Shown here one piece after another: positions 33,533-40,862 of a stretch of DNA of 64,000 bases. This DNA is from Tumebacillus avium. GTDB taxonomy: Bacteria; Bacillota; Bacilli; Tumebacillales; Tumebacillaceae. A model generated the notes under the pieces. That model made no database searches, had not been told where the DNA came from, and saw nothing but the letters and a program-made list of their open reading frames with translations. Position 1 is the first letter of the stretch. Each line of letters begins with the position of its first letter. A program made the position numbers and the translations under genes. The stretch spans positions 280,501 to 344,500 of the forward strand of contig NZ_CP021434.1 of assembly GCF_002162355.1 (NCBI RefSeq). The letters run 5' to 3'.

Positions 33533-33561
33533 TTGCCCTTCGTTCAGAGATTTGTTATACT
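33533..33561 (+). promoter_or_regulatory. Promoter of rpsF-rpsR
   Basis: -35 TTGCCC, 17-base spacer, -10 TATACT (33556-33561). The leader to the rpsF start is about 60 bases and can fold as ACTT-GCTCC around a TACG loop, a possible site for S6:S18 feedback, which is speculative. Confidence 0.7.
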
Positions 33562-33628
33562 AGTCCTTGTGTTTATTTACACGCCCACTTGCTCCTACGG
33601 GGGCCAAAGTCCAAAAGGAGGGTACATG

Positions 33629-33916
33629 ATGAGAGCCTATGAAACAATGCTGGTCCTGAAAGCGGACCTCGAAGAAGAAGCTCGTGATGCAGCCATCGCG
33701 AAGTACGAAGGCATCGTTGCGAAAGAAGGCGGCACTGTTCAACAATCGACCAAGTACGGCAAGCGCAAGCTCGCGTACGAAATCAACAAAAACCGTGAGG
33801 GTTTCTACGTTCTGCTCAACTTTGAAGCGAACACCACCACTCCGGCTGAGCTTGAGCGTCTGATGAAAATCGACGACAACGTGCTCCGTTACCTGACCGT
33901 CGTTAAAGAACAGTAA
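33629..33916 (+). CDS. rpsF: 30S ribosomal protein S6
   Basis: A 95-residue S6 protein (MRAYETMLVLKADL ... KYGKRKLAYEINKNREGFYVLL). S6 pairs with S18 on the 30S platform. AGGAGG is seven bases before the ATG at 33629; an ATG three bases earlier is too close to it. S18 follows after only 34 bases, with no ssb gene between them, unlike the common rpsF-ssb-rpsR order. Confidence 0.95.
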   Translation: MRAYETMLVLKADLEEEARDAAIAKYEGIVAKEGGTVQQSTKYGKRKLAYEINKNREGFYVLLNFEANTTTPAELERLMKIDDNVLRYLTVVKEQ

Positions 33917-33950
33917 TTCCAACTTCTAACCCAACGAGGAGGACATCTCA

Positions 33951-34232
33951 ATGAGCGAACAACGTGAACAACGCGAACACCGCGAGCCGCGTGGCGGCGG
34001 TTTCAACAAGAAACGCCGTGGCAAGCGCCGCAAAGTTTGCAACTTCTGTGTTGACAAAGTAAAAGTAGTAGACTACAAAGACATCAACCGTCTGGGTCGT
34101 TATGTATCTGAACGCGGCAAGATCCTGCCGCGCCGCATCACCGGCAACTGCGCTGCTCACCAGCGTGCAGTAACCGTTGCGATCAAGAACTCCCGCATCG
34201 TTGCTCTGATGCCGTACACCGCTGAGGTGTAA
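33951..34232 (+). CDS. rpsR: 30S ribosomal protein S18
   Basis: A 93-residue S18 with a basic, low-complexity N-terminus ([16 protein letters not shown], longer than usual) and the conserved core [21 protein letters not shown], with its CxxC zinc-ribbon-like pair, and [18 protein letters not shown] precedes the ATG. It is the last gene of the unit; a terminator follows at 34241. Confidence 0.95.
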   Translation: MSEQREQREHREPRGGGFNKKRRGKRRKVCNFCVDKVKVVDYKDINRLGRYVSERGKILPRRITGNCAAHQRAVTVAIKNSRIVALMPYTAEV

Positions 34233-34240
34233 GATATAAA

Positions 34241-34273
34241 AAAGGAAGTGGACAAGCGCCACTTCCTTTTTTT
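34241..34273 (+). terminator. Intrinsic terminator of rpsF-rpsR
   Basis: Eleven-base arms (34241-34251 and 34259-34269) with a T run to 34273. Confidence 0.92.
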
Positions 34274-34290
34274 ATTGCCCTGAACTCCGC

Positions 34291-34479
34291 TTAGCGGCGA
34301 TGCTCGACCAGATCGATCGCGCCCAGCACAACGTGCGCGAGCCCAAAGCCTGCCACACCCCAGGCGATGGAGCGGTCCACCACATCGGTGCCGCGCAACG
34401 TCAGGCCGGCCGCAGTGACAGCAGTACCCAGAACGACCGGAATCAGTCCTTCGCGGGAATTCATCGGATTCATGTTCAT
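34291..34479 (-). CDS. Small hydrophobic membrane protein
   Basis: A 62-residue protein with a Met-Asn-rich start (MNMNPMNSREG) and two short hydrophobic stretches (about 12-28 and 37-55), ending LVEHRR. GGGGGTATGTACAC precedes the ATG, a fair ribosome site. It is convergent with rpsR. No family recognised; small Gly-rich membrane proteins of this kind are common in spore formers. Confidence 0.55.
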   Translation of the reverse strand: MNMNPMNSREGLIPVVLGTAVTAAGLTLRGTDVVDRSIAWGVAGFGLAHVVLGAIDLVEHRR

Positions 34480-34666
34480 GTGTACATACCCCCATTCGCG
34501 TAATCAGAGTTCATCCTGCATAGCTTGCCTCGCTAACCTCCCTTCTACTCACAGCTCACAGATAATCTTTCCACTTCCCAGCCGACCCCCAAAAAGATAG
34601 AATAAGATACTGAATAGATATATGGTTGTGGGGATCGCTTTTTGTGCAGGGAGGGGACGAAACAGA

Positions 34667-35494
34667 ATGCAACAACCCAATTTCGATCTGTTAAAGGAAA
34701 CGGTCGGCAAACGCTTTGGCAGCGTGAGCACCGACTACGGGCTCCCGGAGCTTACGGAGGGCCTGTTCACCGTTGAACAACTGGATTTTTTACAAGAGCA
34801 ATCGGCAAGCCTGCCCAGCGACACGGGGATGCTGGAAGGCATGATTTTGCAAAACGTCAACAAAGGCAAAGTCCTGCGCGTCGGACATGCTCCGACCGGG
34901 GAAAGCCTGTTTACCGTGCGTATTCCTGTCAACAAGACCGCATTTGTGCTCACGCTCGCCTATTCGACGGAGACGTGGCACCTGCATAGCATCGAAGCGG
35001 TGCAAACGCGCCGCCAGGAGATCGGCAAACTGCTGCTCGGCGGGCTGATCGGCTCCGCAGCCACCGCCTTGGTCGCCCTGCTGCTGAGCAGCTTCAGCAG
35101 CGGCGATGACATCGTGGCACAAGCAAAAGAAGAAGGCTACATCGTATTGACACAAGAAGAGTACGCGACCCAGACCGGCCAGAGCCAGGTCGCCGTCGCC
35201 ACGCAAGATCCCAACGCCAAGAAAGCCGGCGCCACCGCACCGGACGCCAAAACGGACGCAGTTGCGACGGAAGCGGCTGCTGAGACAGGCGAAAGCGTCA
35301 CGTTCCAGCTCAAAGAAGGCATGACGACCTGGGATCTGACCAGCTTCCTGCAGGAAGAAGGACTGATTTCAGACCAGGCACAGTTCAGCCAAAAGCTGAC
35401 CGACCTCGGTCTCGACGTGCTGCTGCGCCCGCAGGAGTATTCGTTCCAAAAGGGCATGTCCGAAGACGAAGTGATCGAAGCGTTGAAAAAATAG
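34667..35494 (+). CDS. Membrane-anchored protein with MltG/YceG-like C-terminus
   Basis: A 275-residue protein: a soluble N-terminal domain (1-120), one membrane helix (about 122-142, LLGGLIGSAATALVALLL), a linker, and a C-terminal domain (about 210-275) starting VTFQLKEGMTTWDLTSFLQEEG that matches the LysM-like part of MltG transglycosylases. The catalytic MltG domain is missing, so it probably binds peptidoglycan but does not cut it. The ATG at 34667 follows GGGAGGGG by about ten bases. A terminator follows. Confidence 0.65.
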   Translation: MQQPNFDLLKETVGKRFGSVSTDYGLPELTEGLFTVEQLDFLQEQSASLPSDTGMLEGMILQNVNKGKVLRVGHAPTGESLFTVRIPVNKTAFVLTLAYSTETWHLHSIEAVQTRRQEIGKLLLGGLIGSAATALVALLLSSFSSGDDIVAQAKEEGYIVLTQEEYATQTGQSQVAVATQDPNAKKAGATAPDAKTDAVATEAAAETGESVTFQLKEGMTTWDLTSFLQEEGLISDQAQFSQKLTDLGLDVLLRPQEYSFQKGMSEDEVIEALKK

Positions 35495-35503
35495 ACCAGC
35501 ATG

Positions 35504-35539
35504 AAAAAGCCGACCGGGGATGTCCCTAGTCGGCTTTTT
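35504..35539 (+). terminator. Terminator between the MltG-like and EcsC genes
   Basis: AAAAAGCCGAC pairs with GTCGGCTTTTT (35504-35514 and 35529-35539). It serves both convergent genes. Confidence 0.9.
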
Positions 35540-36278
35540 CTGCGTGTTGCCCTTCGATCAGTCGCAGGCGGTAACAGTTCATCGCCACGACGCCCAGCTC
35601 CTCGATCAGCCCGTAGTTCGCCCAGGCGCCGACGACCGCTCCGATAAACGGCACCAGCTGCAGCATCTTGCGGAAGTCGATCGCATCGCGGTACTCGCGC
35701 TGAAACTGCTCCCAGTCCACATTTTGCAGATACTCCTGCTCCGGCGGAAACCCGGCAGCCACCCGCTCCCAGTTCTTGATCTTGGCGAGCAGGTCGCCCC
35801 GCTGGTCCGGCGCGGAGAAAGCGAGCTGGAACACATACAGCAGGAACAGCCGCTCGCGGAAGTCTTTCGTGTTGAAGCCGTAGAGATGAGCCAGCTCAAA
35901 GAGAAATTTCATCTTGATCGCGATCAGTGCCGGGAAGTCGGCCAAGCCAAGCATGATGCCGCCCGCTCCCGTGCCGGCCCCTTCCACAGCGGCGACTTTC
36001 TGGTAGGTGCCCATCAGCGCTTTCGCTTTCACGTCGCGATCCTCGAGTGGCAGGCCGACGTGCGGCGTCGATTTCGGCACGAAGTCCAGCCCAAACAGCA
36101 CCGACGTGACGATCCCCCGCACGGCGCTGGTGATCGCCGCATGCACTTTGTCCGGAATCACGTTGTTGATTTTCGTCTGCACGCGCTTGGACATGTTTTG
36201 GATCAGACCGCTTGGTTTGAGCAGGCCATGCTCCCAGACTTTCAGTTCCGTTTGCAATCTATGTTCATACGTTCCCAT
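35526..36278 (-). CDS. EcsC-family protein
   Basis: A 250-residue EcsC protein with the family blocks GAGTGAGGIMLGLADFPALI and FRERLFLLYVFQLAFS. EcsC is encoded next to the EcsAB ABC transporter in Bacillus, but here it stands alone. It is soluble to weakly hydrophobic and its role is not well defined. The ATG at 36278 follows GAGGTG by about ten bases; 17 upstream in-frame codons have no ribosome site. Confidence 0.82.
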   Translation of the reverse strand: MGTYEHRLQTELKVWEHGLLKPSGLIQNMSKRVQTKINNVIPDKVHAAITSAVRGIVTSVLFGLDFVPKSTPHVGLPLEDRDVKAKALMGTYQKVAAVEGAGTGAGGIMLGLADFPALIAIKMKFLFELAHLYGFNTKDFRERLFLLYVFQLAFSAPDQRGDLLAKIKNWERVAAGFPPEQEYLQNVDWEQFQREYRDAIDFRKMLQLVPFIGAVVGAWANYGLIEELGVVAMNCYRLRLIEGQHAEKAD

Positions 36279-36415
36279 TTTCTGCGTCACCTCATCTGGT
36301 AGTACGGTCATCAGCACAACAGGTTGCACATAACAGCAGCGGGGACTGGAAATGCTATCCTGTACAAACAGTATACGGCTGCAAGTATGGCTCGTGACCA
36401 GAGGAGGACGTTCCT

Positions 36416-37477
36416 TTGCCTGTAATCCGTTCTGTCGGCACCGCCGTGCCGCCTTACATCATCACGCAGGAAGAGACGCGGGAGTTTGCCCGCAACCTGT
36501 TTGCCGAGAGCTTTCGCGATATCGATCGGCTTCTGGCCGTGTTCGAATCGGCCCAAGTCGAGCAGCGCCATTTCTGCACCCCGCTGAAGTGGTTTGCGAC
36601 AGCTCCGTCTTGGGAGGAGAAGAACCGTCTGTATATCGAAAACGCCGTCCGCCTGAGTCAGGAAGCGGCAGAGCAGTGTTTGGAAAAAGGGGGCCTGACG
36701 CCGCAGGATGTCGATGCGGTGGTCTTAGTGTCCTCGACGGGCGTGGCGACGCCAAGCCTCGACGCGTACCTGTTTAACGCGCTGGGGCTGAGGAGCGACA
36801 TCAAGCGCGTACCGATCTGGGGACTGGGCTGTGCAGGCGGCGCGTCCGGGCTGGCCCGCGGCTTCGATCTGGCGCAGGCACACCCGGAGAGCAACGTGCT
36901 GGTGATCGCCGTGGAACTCTGCGGGCTGACCTTCTTAAACGGCGACCGCTCGAAAAGCAACCTGATCGCCACGTCGCTCTTTGCAGACGGTGCGGCCGCC
37001 GTGCTGGTCTGCGGAGATGATTCCAGAGCTGCATCGGGCGCAAAAGGGCCGCAGGTGCTGGCTTCGCGGTCGACGATCTGGCCGGACACGCTCGATGTGA
37101 TGGGCTGGGATGTGCAGACGCCCGGCCTGAAAGTGATCTTCTCCAAAGACATCCCGACGATCGTGGAAACGAAAATCCGCCCGGTCACCGAGACCTTCCT
37201 GCAGAGCCGCCTGCTCACGCTCCAAGACGTCCAGCACTACGTCGCCCACCCCGGCGGCATGAAAGTGCTCAAGGCGTATGACGAAGCGCTCTCCTTGCCC
37301 CCAGAGACGCTGCGCCACGCCCGCGACATCCTGCGCACGCACGGCAACATGTCATCCTGCACCGTGCTGTTCGTCTTAGCGCGTGAACTTGAAGACCCCC
37401 ATCGCGAAGGCGAGCACGGCCTCCTCTTCGCCCTCGGACCCGGCTTCTCGTCTGAGCAGGTGCTCCTGCGATGGTAG
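36416..37477 (+). CDS. bpsA: Type III polyketide synthase (chalcone-synthase-like, BpsA type)
   Basis: A 353-residue type III polyketide synthase with the Cys-His-Asn triad: GLGCAGGASGL (C139), YVAHPGGMKV and THGNMSSC. BpsA of Bacillus makes long-chain alkylpyrones from acyl-CoA and malonyl-CoA, and BpsB methylates them. The start is TTG at 36416, about eight to nine bases after AGGAGG. Its stop codon overlaps the ATG of a 35-codon ORF (ATGGTAG), and bpsB follows, so this is a compact operon. Confidence 0.9.
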   Translation: MPVIRSVGTAVPPYIITQEETREFARNLFAESFRDIDRLLAVFESAQVEQRHFCTPLKWFATAPSWEEKNRLYIENAVRLSQEAAEQCLEKGGLTPQDVDAVVLVSSTGVATPSLDAYLFNALGLRSDIKRVPIWGLGCAGGASGLARGFDLAQAHPESNVLVIAVELCGLTFLNGDRSKSNLIATSLFADGAAAVLVCGDDSRAASGAKGPQVLASRSTIWPDTLDVMGWDVQTPGLKVIFSKDIPTIVETKIRPVTETFLQSRLLTLQDVQHYVAHPGGMKVLKAYDEALSLPPETLRHARDILRTHGNMSSCTVLFVLARELEDPHREGEHGLLFALGPGFSSEQVLLRW

Positions 37478-37578
37478 AACGCATCGAGCCCGCCCGGCTG
37501 CTGTCGCTTCTGCATCGTCATCGGGCAGTTCTGCAGATGCTTGGGACCAGTTCGACGGTTGAGGAGGTGTTTGCATGA
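37471..37578 (+). CDS. 35-residue ORF coupled between bpsA and bpsB
   Basis: ATG at 37471 overlaps the bpsA stop (ATGGTAG), and its TGA (37576-37578) overlaps the bpsB ATG (ATGA). It encodes MVERIEPARLLSLLHRHRAV and 15 more residues. AGGTG lies nine bases upstream. Both ends being precise overlaps suggests real translation in a three-gene operon. It has no recognisable family and could be a coupling peptide or a functional small protein. Confidence 0.6.
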   Translation: MVERIEPARLLSLLHRHRAVLQMLGTSSTVEEVFA

Positions 37579-38141
37579 TCGTCACTTGGTTTTCGGTCGT
37601 GTTTGCTTTTGTCATCTTGCAGCGCTTGATGGAACTGATGATCGCCAAGCGCAATGGCCGGCAGATGGTGGCGCTGGGCGGCTTTGAAGTGGGCCGGGAG
37701 CATTACAAGTACATCGTGCTGCTGCACGCCGCCTTTTTTGCCGCGCTGTTCGGGGAAGTGTTTGCGCGCGGGAATGAGACGATGACACCGCACGGCGCAC
37801 CGTTTGCCTTGTTTTGTGTGGCGCAGGGGCTGCGCGTGTGGGTGCTGCTGTCGCTCGGCAAGTTTTGGAACACCCGCATCTACGTTCTGCCCGGAAGCGA
37901 GCCGGTCATGCGCGGCCCGTACCGCTTTCTGCGCCATCCGAACTATGTGGTGGTGGCCTTGGAACTGGTTACGCTGCCGCTGGCGTTTGGCGCCTGGCTG
38001 ACCGCACTGCTCTTCACAGTGCTGAATGCGCTGGTGCTGCGCGTGCGCATCCGCGCTGAAGAGCAGGCTCTGATCGAAGTCACCGCCTATGCCGAAGGGA
38101 TGGGCGACCGCGAGCGCTTCCTCCCGACCTTGAAAAGATGA
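37575..38141 (+). CDS. bpsB: Isoprenylcysteine-methyltransferase-like membrane methyltransferase (BpsB type)
   Basis: A 188-residue membrane protein of the ICMT family (YpbQ/BpsB). The C-terminal block RGPYRFLRHPNYVVVALE is the SAM-binding signature, ending with an E-E motif (RAEEQAL). It would O-methylate the alkylpyrone made by bpsA. GAGGAGG precedes the ATG. It is the last gene of the operon, closed by a hairpin at 38147. Confidence 0.88.
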   Translation: MIVTWFSVVFAFVILQRLMELMIAKRNGRQMVALGGFEVGREHYKYIVLLHAAFFAALFGEVFARGNETMTPHGAPFALFCVAQGLRVWVLLSLGKFWNTRIYVLPGSEPVMRGPYRFLRHPNYVVVALELVTLPLAFGAWLTALLFTVLNALVLRVRIRAEEQALIEVTAYAEGMGDRERFLPTLKR

Positions 38142-38146
38142 CGGCA

Positions 38147-38181
38147 AAAAGCCGTTCGGTACACGTGACCGAACGGCTTTT
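38147..38181 (+). terminator. Terminator between bpsB and the DUF1292 gene
   Basis: Fourteen-base perfect arms (38147-38160 and 38168-38181). It serves both convergent genes. Confidence 0.9.
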
Positions 38182-38196
38182 GCTCTGGGTGATGCA

Positions 38197-38457
38197 TTAC
38201 TGGAATTCGTTATCCCCTTCAGCAGGCGCTGCATCCACTGCGATCTGGTACGCGTCGAGCAGGGATTGCGCTTCTTCCGGGTCCTCGATGCCGACCAGTT
38301 CCTGATCGTCCCCTTCGCCTACTACCTGCATGAGGATCGTGTCCTCGTCGTTGGCCAGGAGCACGTAGTTCCGGTCGTCCATCTCAAACATGCCTTCGAT
38401 GCCAAACTCCAGCTCTGTGCCTTGATCGTCTTCCACGATGATGCGGTCTCTGATCAT
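38197..38457 (-). CDS. DUF1292 small acidic protein
   Basis: An 86-residue acidic protein of the DUF1292 family, with RIIVEDDQGTELEF, FEMDDRNYVLLANDED and the IEDPEEAQSLLDAYQ tail. These small cytoplasmic proteins are common in Firmicutes near recombination or RNA-processing genes, but no function is established. GGGGGTGATCAG precedes the ATG at 38457. It resembles the frameshifted gene at 21666. Confidence 0.8.
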   Translation of the reverse strand: MIRDRIIVEDDQGTELEFGIEGMFEMDDRNYVLLANDEDTILMQVVGEGDDQELVGIEDPEEAQSLLDAYQIAVDAAPAEGDNEFQ

Positions 38458-38525
38458 CTGATCACCCCCATGCATTAGCGTTTCCAATTTGGCGCACGTT
38501 AGCCAGAGAGGAAGGAGTGCTGCAC

Positions 38526-39410
38526 ATGCGCAAATGGCTGCAGCCGGTTATCCTGCTGCTGTTTTTTATCGTTCCGTATTTCGATCTGTTTCGCATCGAC
38601 ATTCCGGGCGGCCAGTACTATTGGTTTACGCGCCGGCTGCCTTTTTCCCAAGCGATGCCGCTCTTGTTGACGGTGCTCTGGCTGGTCTTTCTGGTGCTGG
38701 GGCTGTCCTTTTTCAAGCCGCGCCTGTTCTGTTCGCATTTCTGCCCGCACAACACGATCTCCAAATTCCTGCGCGCCTTGCAGCGGTACAAGCTCGACCT
38801 GCCGCTGGCGATCCTGCTCACGCCGCTGGTCGCCTTTACCTTGATCGCCTATTTCGTCGACCCGCACCGCATCTGGTCGGCGCTCACGGAAGGTACGTCG
38901 GGGATGGTTTTGATTTTTTTCCTCGTGCTCTGCCTGTTTATCGGGGCGCTGTTGCTGCGGCTGCGGCATAAGTTTTGCAGCACGGTCTGCCCGTATGGCT
39001 ATATTCAGCAGATGTTTCGCCCGGAGCGCACGACAACGCTTGGCAAAATCGTCACCGCCGCTCTCCTGCTGATGCTTGGCGGCGCCACCGTGCTGTCCGT
39101 CTTTTTCACGTCGGGGCTGGAAATCGACCTCGGGACGATCGCCCGGGTCAATGCCGGCAACCGCATGATCTACACCTACGAGCTGCGCCTCGTCAACAAT
39201 CGCAAGCAATCGGAGTCGGTCAGCGTCACGTTTCACAAGCTGGAGCCGATCCGCAACCCGTTTGCCGAGCCGATTCTCATTCAATCGGGTGAAGCGATGA
39301 AGATTCCGTTCTCCTTTGAGGTCCAGCAGACGCAAGAAGTGGAGTTTGACGTCTGTCCGCAGCAACCGGCCGACTGCGAACGGTTTCGCTTTTCTTTGTC
39401 CGGAACGTAA
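38526..39410 (+). CDS. Membrane iron-sulfur protein, NapH/CcoG-like
   Basis: A 294-residue membrane protein with about five helices and two CxxxCP motifs, SHFCPHN and STVCPYG, as in NapH and CcoG redox proteins. The extra ferredoxin-type 4Fe-4S motifs of those proteins are not seen, so it is a trimmed version. A soluble C-terminal domain (about 200-294, Ig-like as in CcoG) follows. The ATG at 38526 follows AAGGAG by eight bases. It may assist copper or electron handling at the membrane, but no partner is adjacent. Confidence 0.65.
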   Translation: MRKWLQPVILLLFFIVPYFDLFRIDIPGGQYYWFTRRLPFSQAMPLLLTVLWLVFLVLGLSFFKPRLFCSHFCPHNTISKFLRALQRYKLDLPLAILLTPLVAFTLIAYFVDPHRIWSALTEGTSGMVLIFFLVLCLFIGALLLRLRHKFCSTVCPYGYIQQMFRPERTTTLGKIVTAALLLMLGGATVLSVFFTSGLEIDLGTIARVNAGNRMIYTYELRLVNNRKQSESVSVTFHKLEPIRNPFAEPILIQSGEAMKIPFSFEVQQTQEVEFDVCPQQPADCERFRFSLSGT

Positions 39411-39447
39411 AAAGCGGATGCCCTCTCAGGAGGACGTCCGCTTTTTT
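39409..39447 (+). terminator. Terminator between the NapH-like and terC genes
   Basis: AAAAAGCGGA pairs with TCCGCTTTTT (39409-39418 and 39437-39446), with a partly paired inner stem. Both convergent genes can use it. Confidence 0.9.
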
Positions 39448-40079
39448 GTCAGCCAGGCCGCACCGGTCGCCGCCACCGCCACCGCGTAAAACGCAGCGTT
39501 GGGAATGGCGAGCGGGGTGATGAACAGCGCGACCACCTTCTCTTCCAGAATCATCGCAGCCCCCGTCCAGGACAGGACGGCGATGCCAAGGAACAGCAGG
39601 ATCGGATATTTGTGCAGCAGGTGCGCGATCAGGCGGCTGCCCCACAAGATGCAGGGAATCGAGACGAGAATCCCCAGGGCCACCAGCCACCAGTTTCCTT
39701 TGGCGATCGCCACGACGGCGAGCACGTTGTCGACCGACACCATCAGGTCGGCGATCACGATCACCTGCACCGCTTTCCAGATGCCTCTCGAACCGCGCAT
39801 GTTGCTTTCTTCGGCGTGTTCTTCGCCGAGCATTTTAAAGGCGATGTACAACAGGAACAGTCCGCCAACCAGCTTGATGTACGGCAGATTGATCAGATAG
39901 ATCGCCAGCATCGACAGCACGATGCGCAACGCCACCGCTCCAAACGTCCCCCAATAGATCGCCCGCTGACGAATCCCGTTTGGCAGATGACGCGTAGCCA
40001 AACCGATCACCAAGGCGTTGTCCACCGACAGAATGGCGGAGATCAACAAGATTTCCAAGGCAAGCAGCATCTCTTGCAC
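39426..40079 (-). CDS. TerC-family membrane protein
   Basis: A 217-residue protein with about seven helices and the two TerC metal motifs, SVDNALVIG and SVDNVLAVV, each with an Asp in the membrane. TerC proteins (YceF, YkoY, MeeY types) help export manganese or load exported enzymes with it. The start is a GTG at 40079, eight bases after GGAGG. It is 60 bases downstream of padR; no yybP-ykoY riboswitch is visible in that gap. Confidence 0.88.
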   Translation of the reverse strand: MQEMLLALEILLISAILSVDNALVIGLATRHLPNGIRQRAIYWGTFGAVALRIVLSMLAIYLINLPYIKLVGGLFLLYIAFKMLGEEHAEESNMRGSRGIWKAVQVIVIADLMVSVDNVLAVVAIAKGNWWLVALGILVSIPCILWGSRLIAHLLHKYPILLFLGIAVLSWTGAAMILEEKVVALFITPLAIPNAAFYAVAVAATGAAWLTKKRTSS

Positions 40080-40138
40080 GTCACAGACCTCCCCGATTGT
40101 CCAACAACTCTCAAGAAAAGCCTATGATGCGACTGCCC

Positions 40139-40693
40139 CTAACTTGTCTGATTCTCCTCCAAACGTTTAAAAACCCCGATCGCAAAATCGCACCATTCCA
40201 TCCACGACCGCATAAAGCGCATGCCAAAATCAAGCGTCAGATACTCCCCGACTTTCTCGGCGATCGGCTCCTGCGACTCCGACATGTAGTCGCCGCGAAA
40301 AGCATCCATCATGCTTAGGATGTGCGCGTGCGTGTCGCGGCTGGCTTCGAGAAAGGCGATCGCCTGCGCGGGCGGAATCAGGTGAAACAGGGAGACGCGG
40401 AGCAAGGATTCATTTTTCATCTTCGGCGGTTTCGGTTCTTCGGACAGCCAGGTGAACAGTTCTTTCATGCCTGGTTCGGTCAGTTTGTATAACTTTTTGT
40501 CAGGGCGGTCCTGCTGCTCGATCAGGCGATGCGAGACGAGCCCTTCGACTTCTAATTTTTGCAGTTCTCTATAGATCTGTGTATGGTGTGCATTCCAGAA
40601 ATGGCTGACTTTCATCGAGAATTGCTGTGTCAGATCGTAGCCTGACATCTCTTCCCCAGAAAGCAGCCCCATCACAGCGTAGCGCAAGGCCAT
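40139..40693 (-). CDS. PadR-family transcriptional repressor
   Basis: A 184-residue PadR protein: winged helix (1-90, MALRYAVMGLLSGEEMSGYD) and a C-terminal Vir_act-like coiled-coil dimer domain. GGAGG lies eight bases before the ATG at 40693; the 73 extra upstream codons have none. It is divergent from the RND exporter, whose promoter is next to a TGTA-N9-TACA dyad. It probably represses the exporter until a drug or phenolic ligand binds. Confidence 0.85.
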   Translation of the reverse strand: MALRYAVMGLLSGEEMSGYDLTQQFSMKVSHFWNAHHTQIYRELQKLEVEGLVSHRLIEQQDRPDKKLYKLTEPGMKELFTWLSEEPKPPKMKNESLLRVSLFHLIPPAQAIAFLEASRDTHAHILSMMDAFRGDYMSESQEPIAEKVGEYLTLDFGMRFMRSWMEWCDFAIGVFKRLEENQTS

Positions 40694-40751
40694 GGAACAT
40701 CCCTCCAACTTGAGGATATCACCTTTTGTGGAACATGACAAAAAACCAAAC

Positions 40752-40768
40752 TGTACAAAACTTATACA
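40752..40768. promoter_or_regulatory. Candidate PadR operator
   Basis: TGTA-N9-TACA dyad in the divergent gap, immediately upstream of the RND promoter. PadR-family operators often carry such TGTA/TACA half-sites. Assignment is by position. Confidence 0.45.
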
Positions 40769-40776
40769 AAATGGTG

Positions 40777-40805
40777 TTGCTTCCCATGCTAGGCGATGAT
40801 ATGAT
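40777..40805 (+). promoter_or_regulatory. Promoter of the RND exporter gene
   Basis: -35 TTGCTT, 17-base spacer, -10 TATGAT (40800-40805). Confidence 0.7.
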
Positions 40806-40862
40806 GGTATCGTCTTATGTGAGAATGCACATATAAAATTGTTAGGGAGAGGAAGATCCGGG

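Noticed and set aside
39980..40138. A manganese (yybP-ykoY) riboswitch before terC
   Set aside because: The gap to padR is only about 60 bases and lacks the conserved loops.
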